A stretch of 64,000 nt of DNA from Fibrisoma montanum (GCF_003583365.1 NZ_QXED01000001.1:744001-808000); one strand, 5' to 3'; positions 53,228 to 61,855 are shown, counted from the stretch's first letter. The notes: generated by a model from the letters alone, not told the origin. Program-made: numbers and translations.

Positions 53228-53596
53228 ATGGCCAGCGATATGTTTTATGGTGCGTCGCCCCAACTCTTTGTCTACGCTAAGCAACTACGGGAAGCCATGA
53301 CACCCGCCGAACTTACTCTGTGGGAACGGCTACGGCTGAATCGGCTCCACGGCTTTCGCTTCAAAGCTCAACATCCAATCAGCAATTTTGTGGCTGACTT
53401 CTATTGCCACGCAGCCCGGTTGGTGATTGAACTGGACGGCAGTGTGCACGACTCGCCCGACCAGCAAGAGTATGACGCCAATCGAACCTTTATCATCGAA
53501 GAATTGGGTATCCGGGTCATCCGTTTTCGCAATGAAGATGTATTTGACAATATGGAAGCCGCACTGGCCACAATAACCAATTATTTACCACTGTAA
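53228..53596 (+). CDS. DUF559 endonuclease-like protein (Vsr/PD-(D/E)XK type)
   Basis: 122 residues, full length for the family. It begins with the hallmark helix (AKQLREAMTPAELTLWERLR), then HGFRFKAQHPISNFVADFYCHAARLVIELDGSVH with the catalytic-type D...E-x-D spacing, and ends LGIRVIRFRNEDVFDN. DUF559 resembles Vsr very-short-patch endonucleases and is common in genome islands. It has no known BREX role; it is a stand-alone gene between the AbiE pair and pglX. Repeat elements flank it on both sides. Confidence 0.88.
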   Translation: MASDMFYGASPQLFVYAKQLREAMTPAELTLWERLRLNRLHGFRFKAQHPISNFVADFYCHAARLVIELDGSVHDSPDQQEYDANRTFIIEELGIRVIRFRNEDVFDNMEAALATITNYLPL

Positions 53597-53604
53597 CGCG
53601 ATAA

Positions 53605-53829
53605 CCTGCCCACCCCGCCGACGCGTCGGACCGCCTGAAGGGGGTCAAAGGCCCCCCGCCCTAAAGGGAGCCTGCTGGCGCACGGACAGCTTACCAGCGA
53701 CATAGATGCAGATAGTGCCATGACGATGGCAACGATGCGTCGGCCCAACTCGGGCGCCAGCAGGCTCCCTTCAGGGCGGGGGGTACTTTGGCTCCCTTTA
53801 GGCGGTCCGACGCGTCGGCAGGGGGTAAA
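53605..53829. repeat. Large palindromic element upstream of pglX (about 225 bp)
   Basis: The left arm (about 53605-53681) and right arm (about 53754-53829) are inverted copies over about 76 bases with a few mismatches, around a 72-base loop. The inner parts contain the CCCCCCGCCCTAAAGGG core and CCTGCTGGCGC, the same as the 92-bp element inside pglX; the outer parts carry the self-complementary CCGACGCGTCGG. Structure suggests a non-coding mobile element (MITE or REP-like). Confidence 0.8.
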
Positions 53830-53878
53830 CCAACATTCGCTATCTTGCAAACTATCTTATTTTCCTATCAGTCTGTTC

Positions 53879-56800
53879 ATGCCATACCTGTCCGCTGCTC
53901 AGCGTAGCCAACTCGAAAAAACGTGTATCAAAGCCCGCCAATGGGCCGAAACGGGTGCCCGCAACGCCCTCCACACCCTGGCCGTCGATGAAGCCGAACC
54001 CTACGCCCACCTTACTCCCGATGACCGCAACCTTCGCAACCGCCTGCGCCACCGCGCCCGGCTCCTCGGCGACGAACGTATGCCCGATGGCCGGCACAGC
54101 ATTGACCACCTCGCGGCCGAACTGGCCTACGAGTTCTGGCACCGGATGCTCTTTGCCCGGTTCCTGATTGGCTCCGACCTGCTGATGCACCCCGATGGTG
54201 TGGCCGTGACCCTCGAAGACTGCGACGAACTGGCTCCCGAAGAAGGCCATGCCGATAAATGGGCCGCGGCCGCGCACTACGCCAGCCTGATGCTGCCCGC
54301 TATCTTTCGGCCCGACGATCCGCTGATGCAGGTTGACTTTGCGACCGAAGACCGCATCCGGCTCGAAACGCTGCTCGATAATCTCGACAATGCTTACTTT
54401 ACCGCCGACGATGCCCTGGGCTGGGTGTATCAGTTCTGGCAAAGCGAAGCCAAGGACCGCATCAACGCATCGGGCGACAAGATTGACGGGAGCCGCCTAC
54501 CCGCCGTGACGCAGCTTTTCACCGAACCGTATATGGTGCGGTTTCTTATCGACAACACCATCGGTGCCTGGTGGACGGCAAGCCACCCTGATGAGCCGAG
54601 CCCCGTGCCGTTCCGCTATTTGCGTTTTACCCCCGATACCCCCCGCCCTAAAGGGGGCCTGCTGGCGCATGAACAGCCGAGTGCACAGCTATATGAGCGC
54701 CAGCAGGCCCCCTTTAGGGCGGGGGGTAAAAACGGGTCGGCGGGTGGTGCCGCCGATATTACGTTCCTCGACCCATCGATGGGTTCGGGTCATATTGTGG
54801 TAGAGGTGTTTCGGGTGCTGGTGGCCCTGCGCAGCCACGAAGAGGGCCTGCCCACCGAAGCCGCCATTGACGCCGTGCTTACCGACAACATCCACGGGCT
54901 GGAACTGGACCCACGATGTACGCAGATTGCGGCCTTCAACCTCGCCCTGGCGGCCTGGCGGCTCGGCGGGCGCTACCGGCCCCTGCCCCGGCTCAACCTG
55001 GCCTGCGCCGGACTGGCGCCCGTAGGCAAAAAAGACGACTGGATACGGCTCGTAGACGAAGCCGACAAAACCCGGCGCGATCACCTGCGCAACGGTATGG
55101 CCGACCTGTACGACCTGTTCCAGAAAGCCCCCACGCTGGGTAGCCTGCTCGACCCCACTACGCTGGTCGAGAACGCCATTACGGCTCCGTTCAGCGAACT
55201 GCTGCCCTCGCTGCAGGCGGCTCTGGCTCATGAAACGGCCGACGAACAACGGCAGCGGGGCGTTATGGCGCTGGGTATTGCGGAGGCCGGGCGGCTGCTG
55301 GCCCGTAAGTACACGCTCCAACTAACCAACGTGCCGTACCTGGCTCGGGGCAAGCAGGCCCCCGAACTGGCCGACTACTGCGCCCGCCACTTTGCCGACG
55401 CTAAAAACGACCTCGCTACGGTGTTTCTGGAGCGAATGCTGCGCATGGCCGAACGGGGCGGCACTGTGGCTACTGTCATCCCGCAGAACTGGCTATTCCT
55501 GACCTCCTACAAAGACTTTCGGAAACGCCTGCTGCTCCTGAAGCAGTGGGATTGGGTAGCGCGGCTGGGGCCGGGTGCGTTCAAAGAGATTTCAGGCGAA
55601 GTTGTAAAAGCCATTTTGGTTTCCCTCTCGAACCAGAAACCCGACGAGCAAAGCCAGTTCTGGGGTATCGACGTATCCGAACAACCTAACCCCGCCGAAA
55701 AAGATGCGGCCCTGCTCACCGCCGAGGTTAAAACGCTGAATCAGACCGGTCAGTTGAAGAATCCGGATATACGGGTAGTGCTGGAAAATAGTGAGGGAAC
55801 CGAATTGTTGGAGAAGTATGCCGAATCCCCTAATGGTTTGCACGGGGGCGATTCGCAACGCTTCCGATTCTTCTTTTGGGAAGTTGATAGCGGCAATAAG
55901 AACTGGCGCTTTTTGCAAAATACTACTGATACTATTGATCACTTTTCGGGCAGAGAAAACATCTTTTACTGGCCTGATAATGGTAAAATTCATCACGAGA
56001 ATCCCAATGCTCGTATCCAGGGAGATAACGCTTGGAATAAGCAAGGAGTCACGATTTCGATGATGCGTGATTTGCCTTGCACACGTTACACAGGTGAACT
56101 ATTTGATATTAGCTGTTCACCTATCGTTCCCAAAGACCCTGACCATCTGCCCGCCATTTGGGCGTTCTGCTCCTCGCCCGATTTTAACCGCGAAGTCCGC
56201 AAGATTGACCAGAAACTGAACGTCACCAACGCAACGCTGGTCAAAGTTCCCTTCGACCTCGAACACTGGCAGAAAGTGGCCGCCGAGCAGTACCCGCGCG
56301 GCCTGCCCCAACCCTACTCCGACGACCCGACGCAGTGGCTTTTCCACGGTCACCCCATACCGTCAACGGCCCCGCTTCAGGTGGCCGTGGCCCGGTTGCT
56401 GGGCTACCGCTGGCCCGCCGAGTCGGACCCCGACATGGAGCTATCGGGCGAGGCCCATCGGCACATCGCGGCCATCCGCCCCCACGACCACCTTACCGAC
56501 GAAGACGGCATCCTGTGTCTGCCGCCCGTCAACGGCGAACTGGCCGCCGAAGAGCGCCTGCGCGAGTACCTGCGGGCCGTATGGGGCCCCGAGTACGACG
56601 CCCACACCATCGGCGAGCTACTCAAACAGGCCGGTAGCAAAAAAGCCACGCTGGGCGAATGGCTCCGCGACGAGTTCATGGAGAGCCACAACAAGCTGTT
56701 TGGTCACCGGCCCTTCATCTGGCACATCTGGGACGGTCGGCGCGATGGCTTCGGCGCATTGGTCAACTACCACCGCCTGACCCGCGCCAACCTGCAAAAG

Positions 56801-57169
56801 CTCATCTACACCTACCTCGGCGACTACATACGCCAGTGCGAATCCCGCCGACAAGCCGGCGAAAGCGGAGCCGACGGTCAACTGCTGGCTGCTCAGCAGT
56901 TGCAACAGAAGCTTATGCTCATACTGGAAGGCGACGCCCCCTACGACATCTTCGTTCGCTGGAAGAAGCTCAGCGAGCAACCCGTTGGCTGGAACCCCGA
57001 CCTCAACGACGGCGTCCGCCTGAACATCCGCCCGTTCATGCTGGCCGACGTATTGCGCAAAAAGCCCAACATCAAGTGGGGCATCGACCGCGGCCGCAAC
57101 GCCCCCGGCGCTCCCTGGGGCGAAATCCGCGACAACGACCGGCACCTAACGCTGGCCGAGAAGCGGTAA
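53879..57169 (+). CDS. pglX: BREX adenine-specific DNA methyltransferase PglX
   Basis: 1096 residues from the ATG at 53879 (MPYLSAAQRSQLEKTC); longer starts would lie in the repeat upstream. An N-terminal helical domain with ELAYEFWHRMLFARFL precedes the methyltransferase. SAM motif I is FLDPSMGSGHI (Asp298). Motif IV is NVPYLARGKQ (Asn484-Tyr487), with Val where most N6-adenine enzymes have Pro. A target-recognition region (about 600-780) and a helical C-terminal part follow. PglX methylates one strand of a short BREX site to mark self DNA. A 92-bp palindrome lies in frame at about codons 253-283 just before motif I. Frame intact. Confidence 0.91.
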   Translation: MPYLSAAQRSQLEKTCIKARQWAETGARNALHTLAVDEAEPYAHLTPDDRNLRNRLRHRARLLGDERMPDGRHSIDHLAAELAYEFWHRMLFARFLIGSDLLMHPDGVAVTLEDCDELAPEEGHADKWAAAAHYASLMLPAIFRPDDPLMQVDFATEDRIRLETLLDNLDNAYFTADDALGWVYQFWQSEAKDRINASGDKIDGSRLPAVTQLFTEPYMVRFLIDNTIGAWWTASHPDEPSPVPFRYLRFTPDTPRPKGGLLAHEQPSAQLYERQQAPFRAGGKNGSAGGAADITFLDPSMGSGHIVVEVFRVLVALRSHEEGLPTEAAIDAVLTDNIHGLELDPRCTQIAAFNLALAAWRLGGRYRPLPRLNLACAGLAPVGKKDDWIRLVDEADKTRRDHLRNGMADLYDLFQKAPTLGSLLDPTTLVENAITAPFSELLPSLQAALAHETADEQRQRGVMALGIAEAGRLLARKYTLQLTNVPYLARGKQAPELADYCARHFADAKNDLATVFLERMLRMAERGGTVATVIPQNWLFLTSYKDFRKRLLLLKQWDWVARLGPGAFKEISGEVVKAILVSLSNQKPDEQSQFWGIDVSEQPNPAEKDAALLTAEVKTLNQTGQLKNPDIRVVLENSEGTELLEKYAESPNGLHGGDSQRFRFFFWEVDSGNKNWRFLQNTTDTIDHFSGRENIFYWPDNGKIHHENPNARIQGDNAWNKQGVTISMMRDLPCTRYTGELFDISCSPIVPKDPDHLPAIWAFCSSPDFNREVRKIDQKLNVTNATLVKVPFDLEHWQKVAAEQYPRGLPQPYSDDPTQWLFHGHPIPSTAPLQVAVARLLGYRWPAESDPDMELSGEAHRHIAAIRPHDHLTDEDGILCLPPVNGELAAEERLREYLRAVWGPEYDAHTIGELLKQAGSKKATLGEWLRDEFMESHNKLFGHRPFIWHIWDGRRDGFGALVNYHRLTRANLQKLIYTYLGDYIRQCESRRQAGESGADGQLLAAQQLQQKLMLILEGDAPYDIFVRWKKLSEQPVGWNPDLNDGVRLNIRPFMLADVLRKKPNIKWGIDRGRNAPGAPWGEIRDNDRHLTLAEKR
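54637..54728. repeat. 92-bp perfect palindromic element inside the pglX reading frame
   Basis: Arms 54637-54668 and 54697-54728 are 32-base perfect inverted copies around a 28-base loop. They share the CCCCCCGCCCTAAAGGG and CCTGCTGGCGC blocks with the larger element at 53605-53829. The frame continues through it, adding about 30 residues (including PRPKGGLLAHEQ and ERQQAPFRAGGK) before motif I. Confidence 0.92.
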
Positions 57170-57173
57170 AAAA

Positions 57174-57203
57174 CCGCGCATACGGTCATAACCATATGCG
57201 CGG
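57174..57203. terminator. Hairpin after pglX
   Basis: CCGCGCATA and TATGCGCGG form a 9-bp stem starting 4 bases after the pglX stop, between convergent genes. No T-run follows. Confidence 0.38.
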
Positions 57204-57227
57204 CTGGCCAGGCTATCAGACTACAGT

Positions 57228-57737
57228 TCAAACACCCATTGGACTCCCCGAACCTGTACCACGCTTAGGACGGCTTGAGCGAGGCTTGAGCGGGGTTTTG
57301 GGTCGACGCGGTTGACGCACACCCCGTGTAGAACGGGGAGGTGTCGGCTTGCGCCAGTTCAGGTTAAGTAGCAAAAAGACAGCGATGAAACTATTGATTA
57401 CCATACTCATACGAGCGATGAACTCAGTTGTATCGGCCGTAAACGGCGACCCGTACACTACTAAGGCAACCTGCGCTACGATCAGCAGGAAGAAGTACCC
57501 CATGATGTACTTCGACGACACGTGGAATAGTCTCCGTAGTTTGCCCGCTGGCACCATTGACTTCCGATGAAACAGATCCATCAATGTTCCCGGTATCAAC
57601 TGTAGAGTGGCCATCTCATACGTATCGTCAGTTAATGGGCCAAAAATCAACCCACCCGCTTTCAAAGCCAGGTAGGCATGCAGGGCCTGAATGAACAGGC
57701 AGACTGCAAAAATCACACGCTTGGGATCGGCTTGCAT
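57228..57737 (-). CDS. Membrane protein of unknown function with basic tail
   Basis: 169 residues, transcribed against pglX. Three or four hydrophobic segments (about 8-28, 40-52, 77-97, 107-126) are followed by a 40-residue Pro/Arg/Lys-rich cytoplasmic-type tail (TPPRSTRGVRQPRRPKTP...). No named family was recognised. It occupies its own slot between pglX and the HTH gene and has a normal start (MQADPKRVIFAVCLF). It could be cargo of the island or a chromosomal relic. Confidence 0.6.
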   Translation of the reverse strand: MQADPKRVIFAVCLFIQALHAYLALKAGGLIFGPLTDDTYEMATLQLIPGTLMDLFHRKSMVPAGKLRRLFHVSSKYIMGYFFLLIVAQVALVVYGSPFTADTTEFIARMSMVINSFIAVFLLLNLNWRKPTPPRSTRGVRQPRRPKTPLKPRSSRPKRGTGSGSPMGV

Positions 57738-57864
57738 TGCCCACTTTGTTTAGGTGAAAAACTAAACAATATTACGGCTTTAACGCCATTTAGGCAAATA
57801 TTATTTTGAATTAGTCCATATTAGCAGAATATTAAGTAACTATCTAAATATCATGCAGTAGATC

Positions 57865-57926
57865 TGTCCAGATGGGATACTCTTCTCTGTCCAACCAACA
57901 TGAAATAAATCAATTGGACTGTCCAA
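57865..57926. promoter_or_regulatory. Three TGTCCA boxes and a 13-bp palindrome upstream of the HTH gene (candidate operator)
   Basis: TGTCCA occurs at 57865, 57888 and 57920 with spacings of 23 and 32 bases, near whole helical turns. The third lies in the palindrome TTGGACTGTCCAA (57914-57926). The first and third share CTGTCCAnATGG. The boxes end 48 bases before the start of a protein with an N-terminal HTH. Confidence 0.5.
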
Positions 57927-57944
57927 ATGGACTATATACATTTA
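57914..57944 (+). promoter_or_regulatory. Candidate promoter of the HTH gene overlapping the operator
   Basis: The TTG of the palindrome (57914-57916) is followed after 20 bp by TACATTTA (57937-57944), seven of eight -7 consensus bases. A protein bound to the palindrome would cover the -33 element. Confidence 0.42.
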
Positions 57945-57973
57945 TGAAATTATGACTTAATCCACCCACAACC

Positions 57974-60208
57974 ATGGCATTAGCCGAAGAAAACGCTGGA
58001 CAGTATCAACGAGTACAGGATCTTCTTAAAACGTACCAGGAGCAGCAGCCCAAACCCTTAAGTTGGGCTCAATTGTCCGCTAGATTAGGCAAAGGTTTTT
58101 CCCGACAAACCCTCTATCGGGCCTTTTACCCAGAGACCCATGGCAAAGACCAGTTGCCCGAAACACACCGAGTTCTTTTAGAAGCCCTGATTCAGCGTTT
58201 TAAAGAGTTATTGCAATTGTCTGTGCCTCCTTCATTCCCCCTGCCCGACCAGGCATCAGCCCAATCTAAACTGGCAACACCCAATGATCGCTTCCTCGAA
58301 TTTAAGCTATACTATTGGGATTGGAACATAGCCGTGCCGGATGCTCCTTCCAACTTCAACGGTTCGGTGGTGACAGGCCTATTCTATCTGCCCAAAAATT
58401 GGCAAAATAGCACAAAGCAGTTAAGGCCAAGCAAAAAGAAGGAGTTCACTCAGGAAGTGATGCTGGTGCTGCACGATGGCGTCGAAACAGAAGGAGAACT
58501 TTGGGTACGTGAACACCAGCCTGGAAAGTACGACCTTAGTGCCCGATTTAGGCGGGACGGCGCACCCGACCTGTTCCTGACGCTTCACATTCGTGACGAT
58601 CGAGACTTGTCACTTTTGGTAGGTGCGTTTACAACGGCTGATGCCGAACAGCATAGCCCTATGCATGGCACCTTATATCTGCGTCAGGTAGAGACTGCTG
58701 AAAAAGCTACGCTTACCAGTTCGTCTACTAGCCAACCGTCTGCTCATGATGAAACGGACCTTATGATTCGTCAGGCTTTGTTTCAACAGACATATGTACT
58801 GAAAGATAAACATACGCTACCTGAGTTTGTCAAAGGAGCTTATAAAACCCTTATTCATCGATTATCCCAGAAAACCTTTGCGGGATATTTCATCCATACA
58901 CAAGAGAAAGCACTGGAGCATTTCAGGTTAAAAATCTTCCCGGATGGGCATGTAGTAATCGTCTACCACAATGGTATTAGTCACCTGGGGCAGTTCAGGT
59001 CTTACCACGAACGGCTTATGTGGCTTGCTTTCGACTACGATATAAAGTGGGGCATCCACCGCTATCGGATGATCTTCTGGAAACACCCAACGCAGTCTGA
59101 CTGGTATCTGGGCGTCGGTAGTGGTTCTGAGAAAGCCGGTATGCAAATCTTTATGAACCGCGTTGCCATGTATGAGACCCAGGATACATGGGATCACAAA
59201 TCAGTGTCGGCCGACAATCCTATCCCACTAAATACAGCCTATACGACCGATTTAAATGCGCTCTTCAGTAAATATCCGCTGCTCCGGGAATATCTTTCGG
59301 GCGAACATACAGCCAACATTACGAACAACGAACTGCTCTCCGAGACGCCTTTTATCCTTCAGAAAGCTGGATTGCTTCCTGAAGTCCGGCCCGAAGAAAC
59401 GGTTGTGGGTTTAGCTGGTCAACATGATGTTCGGTTGCTTAAGGGTAATTACTTACTGTATTCACTGGCCCGCGAAACGACTCCCGATGGAAAAGATGAA
59501 TGGTTCGAGATAGTCCAGATGCCTTTGACCATTTACGCCAATAGTACACTTGAAATGGTGGGTGATCAGAAAAAGTACTTCGGCCAGATGAAGCGGGAGG
59601 GCGAACGGTTGGTATTACAGTTTACCAAACGACTGTTTGATGGTAGTGACGAACAGGAATCAACATTTATGTGCTATTGCCTGCGCCTAAACACTAATGA
59701 TGGGCAACAGATTGGGCACTCCATTGGCACCATGGTCCGCTTCGTCAGCACTATGCCCGAAGCCCGCACAGTCATTATGGTTAGGCATGACAACGGCGAA
59801 GCGCTTCAATACAAGGCGTACCGATCTTTTTCGCCCGATTGGGTCACGTTACACGGCAGCGACGAGGGTTATGTTACGCGCTATTTTGCTGGTCGGATAA
59901 ATAGGATTTTGGTCCCTCATGACGAGGGGCGGAAATTACCTGAAAATCGGCAGAAGCCGTTCCGCCAGCTATATGCGTATGCCGCTTTAGCGCATCAGGA
60001 CGGCAGCAACCACAAAGAGTTCGTAGATTACTTCCATCAGGCCGCCTTGCACAGTTTTGGCGAAGTAGAGGAAGACAAGGGCCTGTTTGCTAAGCTGAAG
60101 AAAGCCTTCCTGGAATCACATAGTGCGTACTATGCCCGGTGGAACAAAATAACCAAACGTAAAGCCGATGAATTGATGATATACATCCGGCTTATCGATG
60201 GAGCGTAA
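57974..60208 (+). CDS. 744-residue protein of unknown function with N-terminal HTH, inside the BREX locus
   Basis: No named family was recognised. Residues about 27-58 look like a DNA-binding helix-turn-helix (SWAQLSARLGKGFSRQTLYRAF), followed by a helix and a short linker. The rest is beta-rich and seems to hold three distant copies of one unit (about 105-240, 285-402, 486-605), each with a G-x-Y/F-x-L strand, a long polar loop and a closing strand (LYLRQVE, MNRVAMYE, TVIMVRHD). The C-terminus is helical (FHQAALHSFGEVEEDK). It has no signal peptide or membrane span, so it acts in the cytoplasm. It is AT-richer than pglX. The upstream TGTCCA boxes suggest self-control. A sensor or regulator of the island is one possibility. 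Confidence 0.7.
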   Translation: MALAEENAGQYQRVQDLLKTYQEQQPKPLSWAQLSARLGKGFSRQTLYRAFYPETHGKDQLPETHRVLLEALIQRFKELLQLSVPPSFPLPDQASAQSKLATPNDRFLEFKLYYWDWNIAVPDAPSNFNGSVVTGLFYLPKNWQNSTKQLRPSKKKEFTQEVMLVLHDGVETEGELWVREHQPGKYDLSARFRRDGAPDLFLTLHIRDDRDLSLLVGAFTTADAEQHSPMHGTLYLRQVETAEKATLTSSSTSQPSAHDETDLMIRQALFQQTYVLKDKHTLPEFVKGAYKTLIHRLSQKTFAGYFIHTQEKALEHFRLKIFPDGHVVIVYHNGISHLGQFRSYHERLMWLAFDYDIKWGIHRYRMIFWKHPTQSDWYLGVGSGSEKAGMQIFMNRVAMYETQDTWDHKSVSADNPIPLNTAYTTDLNALFSKYPLLREYLSGEHTANITNNELLSETPFILQKAGLLPEVRPEETVVGLAGQHDVRLLKGNYLLYSLARETTPDGKDEWFEIVQMPLTIYANSTLEMVGDQKKYFGQMKREGERLVLQFTKRLFDGSDEQESTFMCYCLRLNTNDGQQIGHSIGTMVRFVSTMPEARTVIMVRHDNGEALQYKAYRSFSPDWVTLHGSDEGYVTRYFAGRINRILVPHDEGRKLPENRQKPFRQLYAYAALAHQDGSNHKEFVDYFHQAALHSFGEVEEDKGLFAKLKKAFLESHSAYYARWNKITKRKADELMIYIRLIDGA

Positions 60209-60325
60209 AATGTCTAAAACAGTACTTATAGGATAAAAAAACGGGATTTTTCCCGGTGCGCGAGTTGAGATATGATGCGTAGGTTTGGGGGTGTTAGATG
60301 GTCCTGTCGAAATTGCTACATAGTG

Positions 60326-61840
60326 ATGAAAAATCCGATAGTCTTCGCTCTATTAATCTTAATGTCAGCCACTGTTTCATCCTGTGGCCTTTTCGGTAGC
60401 CGTAATCTGGCAAAACGCTATCGGAATACTGACAACATTAAAATGTACAAGGCTATTCAAGGTGCTAACACTGATGAGGTATCCCAAAAAAGCAGAAGCT
60501 TCGTGGAAACTGAACTAAACAGTTCAACTATCCGTGAAATTCCAGCCTCCACTCCAACTACGGTTTACAATCTTCTGAGCCTATCACCGGAAGGGCAGGC
60601 CCAACTCATCAAATCACTAGAAACCAAGTCATCCAGCCTGACAGCGTTAACAGCTCAATTGAATAAGAATTTTTCTTTTACCAAAGATGTGATCAAACCA
60701 AATGTTAAAATCATTCCTAAAACAATAAAAAAGGCTCTTGTTTTTACCGTCAATCGGCAGCATGCGACTCCGTCAAGTAATGGGCTAAGTGTCACCCTTA
60801 ACAAGAAAGGTGATCGAGTTGATTACCTGGAATTGGAAGTTGATTTGGCACAAAACAGCAAAGCTTCGTTTGATTCTTGGGATAAATTTGTAACTGATTA
60901 CCTAACCCTAAATTTAGGTAAAGTAACGTCGTCCCAACAATGGAATGCCACCCTCAATGTAAATGCAGGAGGAGGCAGTACTATTTCCTTAACGGGTGGT
61001 GGCACTACCGAGGACTCGGATACTGGTAAAGACGTTAGAGTAGCTAACCTGGTGGAAGGTACTGCACCACAAACTCAAACAGTTACAGCCACAAACGAGC
61101 AGTCAACATTAGATAAAAGCACAACAAACAATTCAAGAGTTACAGGAAGTAACCTTCAACTAGGGGCAGGTGGCAGTGTTGGCTTCACAGATAAACTAGA
61201 AACGGCTTTAGATCTATCGAGTCGGGTTATTAAACTGTCAGGTACACTCGCCGAAAATAAGCTAATATTACGTCAGGAAAGCGGACAGGGTTTTGATTTA
61301 AGCGGAAACGTTGTAGTATCAGTTGATTATGCTTTGAGTGACGATTGGGCGCAGCCAGTTCGATTCACAAAATATAAGTCTCTGTTCGACGACACAGGTA
61401 AGCCATTGGCCATTGCAGACCTCAAAATAGACTATTTTACAGTAATTTACCCTAATATTCAGGCAGATATCACCGGGACTTTAACCTATAATTTTATTTA
61501 CCGTCAAGTAGAAAAAGGGAGCAAACACCTACCCGAAGCACGTCATAAAGCGAGGTATATTTATGGCATTGTAAAACCGGATTCAGCTCATCCAGCACAG
61601 GAAATTTTGGTTCGGAAGTCAGATATCGTACCTAAGAAATACAAAATTGGAGATAATACGCATTACATAGTTGCTAATACAGAGGAATTACAATTTGAAA
61701 CTGCCCAAGAAGCTCTTGCTTTTTTTCACTATTTAGGCGCCCTTTTCGCGGCTGGTGCTACAACTATTCCGAACTTCACCCTAAATAGTCTACCAATCGA
61801 TTTAGCTATCTACAAAACTCTGGTAATAAAAACACTTTAA
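60326..61840 (+). CDS. Lipoprotein of unknown function, 504 residues
   Basis: Start chosen at MKNPIVFALLILMSATVSSC, giving a good lipobox (VSSC, Cys20); a frame from 60272 would add 18 residues and spoil the signal. The mature protein begins GLFGSRNLAKRYRN and has long Ser/Thr/Asn-rich beta segments (for example NVNAGGGSTISLTGGG). No family was recognised. It is AT-rich and is followed after 15 bases by a 90-residue gene, so the two form a pair. An envelope lipoprotein between two BREX genes is unexpected; it could be cargo or an entry-blocking factor. Confidence 0.68.
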   Translation: MKNPIVFALLILMSATVSSCGLFGSRNLAKRYRNTDNIKMYKAIQGANTDEVSQKSRSFVETELNSSTIREIPASTPTTVYNLLSLSPEGQAQLIKSLETKSSSLTALTAQLNKNFSFTKDVIKPNVKIIPKTIKKALVFTVNRQHATPSSNGLSVTLNKKGDRVDYLELEVDLAQNSKASFDSWDKFVTDYLTLNLGKVTSSQQWNATLNVNAGGGSTISLTGGGTTEDSDTGKDVRVANLVEGTAPQTQTVTATNEQSTLDKSTTNNSRVTGSNLQLGAGGSVGFTDKLETALDLSSRVIKLSGTLAENKLILRQESGQGFDLSGNVVVSVDYALSDDWAQPVRFTKYKSLFDDTGKPLAIADLKIDYFTVIYPNIQADITGTLTYNFIYRQVEKGSKHLPEARHKARYIYGIVKPDSAHPAQEILVRKSDIVPKKYKIGDNTHYIVANTEELQFETAQEALAFFHYLGALFAAGATTIPNFTLNSLPIDLAIYKTLVIKTL

Positions 61841-61855
61841 ACACATGTTTTAAGT

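Noticed and set aside
53720-53878. An upstream extension of pglX
   Set aside because: It translates the right half of the palindromic element and an AT-rich leader; PglX similarity starts at 53879.
53138-54728. CRISPR-like repeats around pglX
   Set aside because: The copies are inverted, few and irregularly spaced, with no unique spacers of constant length; they are palindromic elements.
53879-57169. PglX as a stand-alone type IIG restriction enzyme
   Set aside because: No PD-(D/E)XK nuclease motif is visible, and brxABC and pglZ are in the same locus.
60236-60256. Intrinsic terminator (CGGG/CCCG with a T-run on the minus strand) between the HTH gene and the lipoprotein
   Set aside because: The stem is only 4-5 bp and no minus-strand gene ends there.
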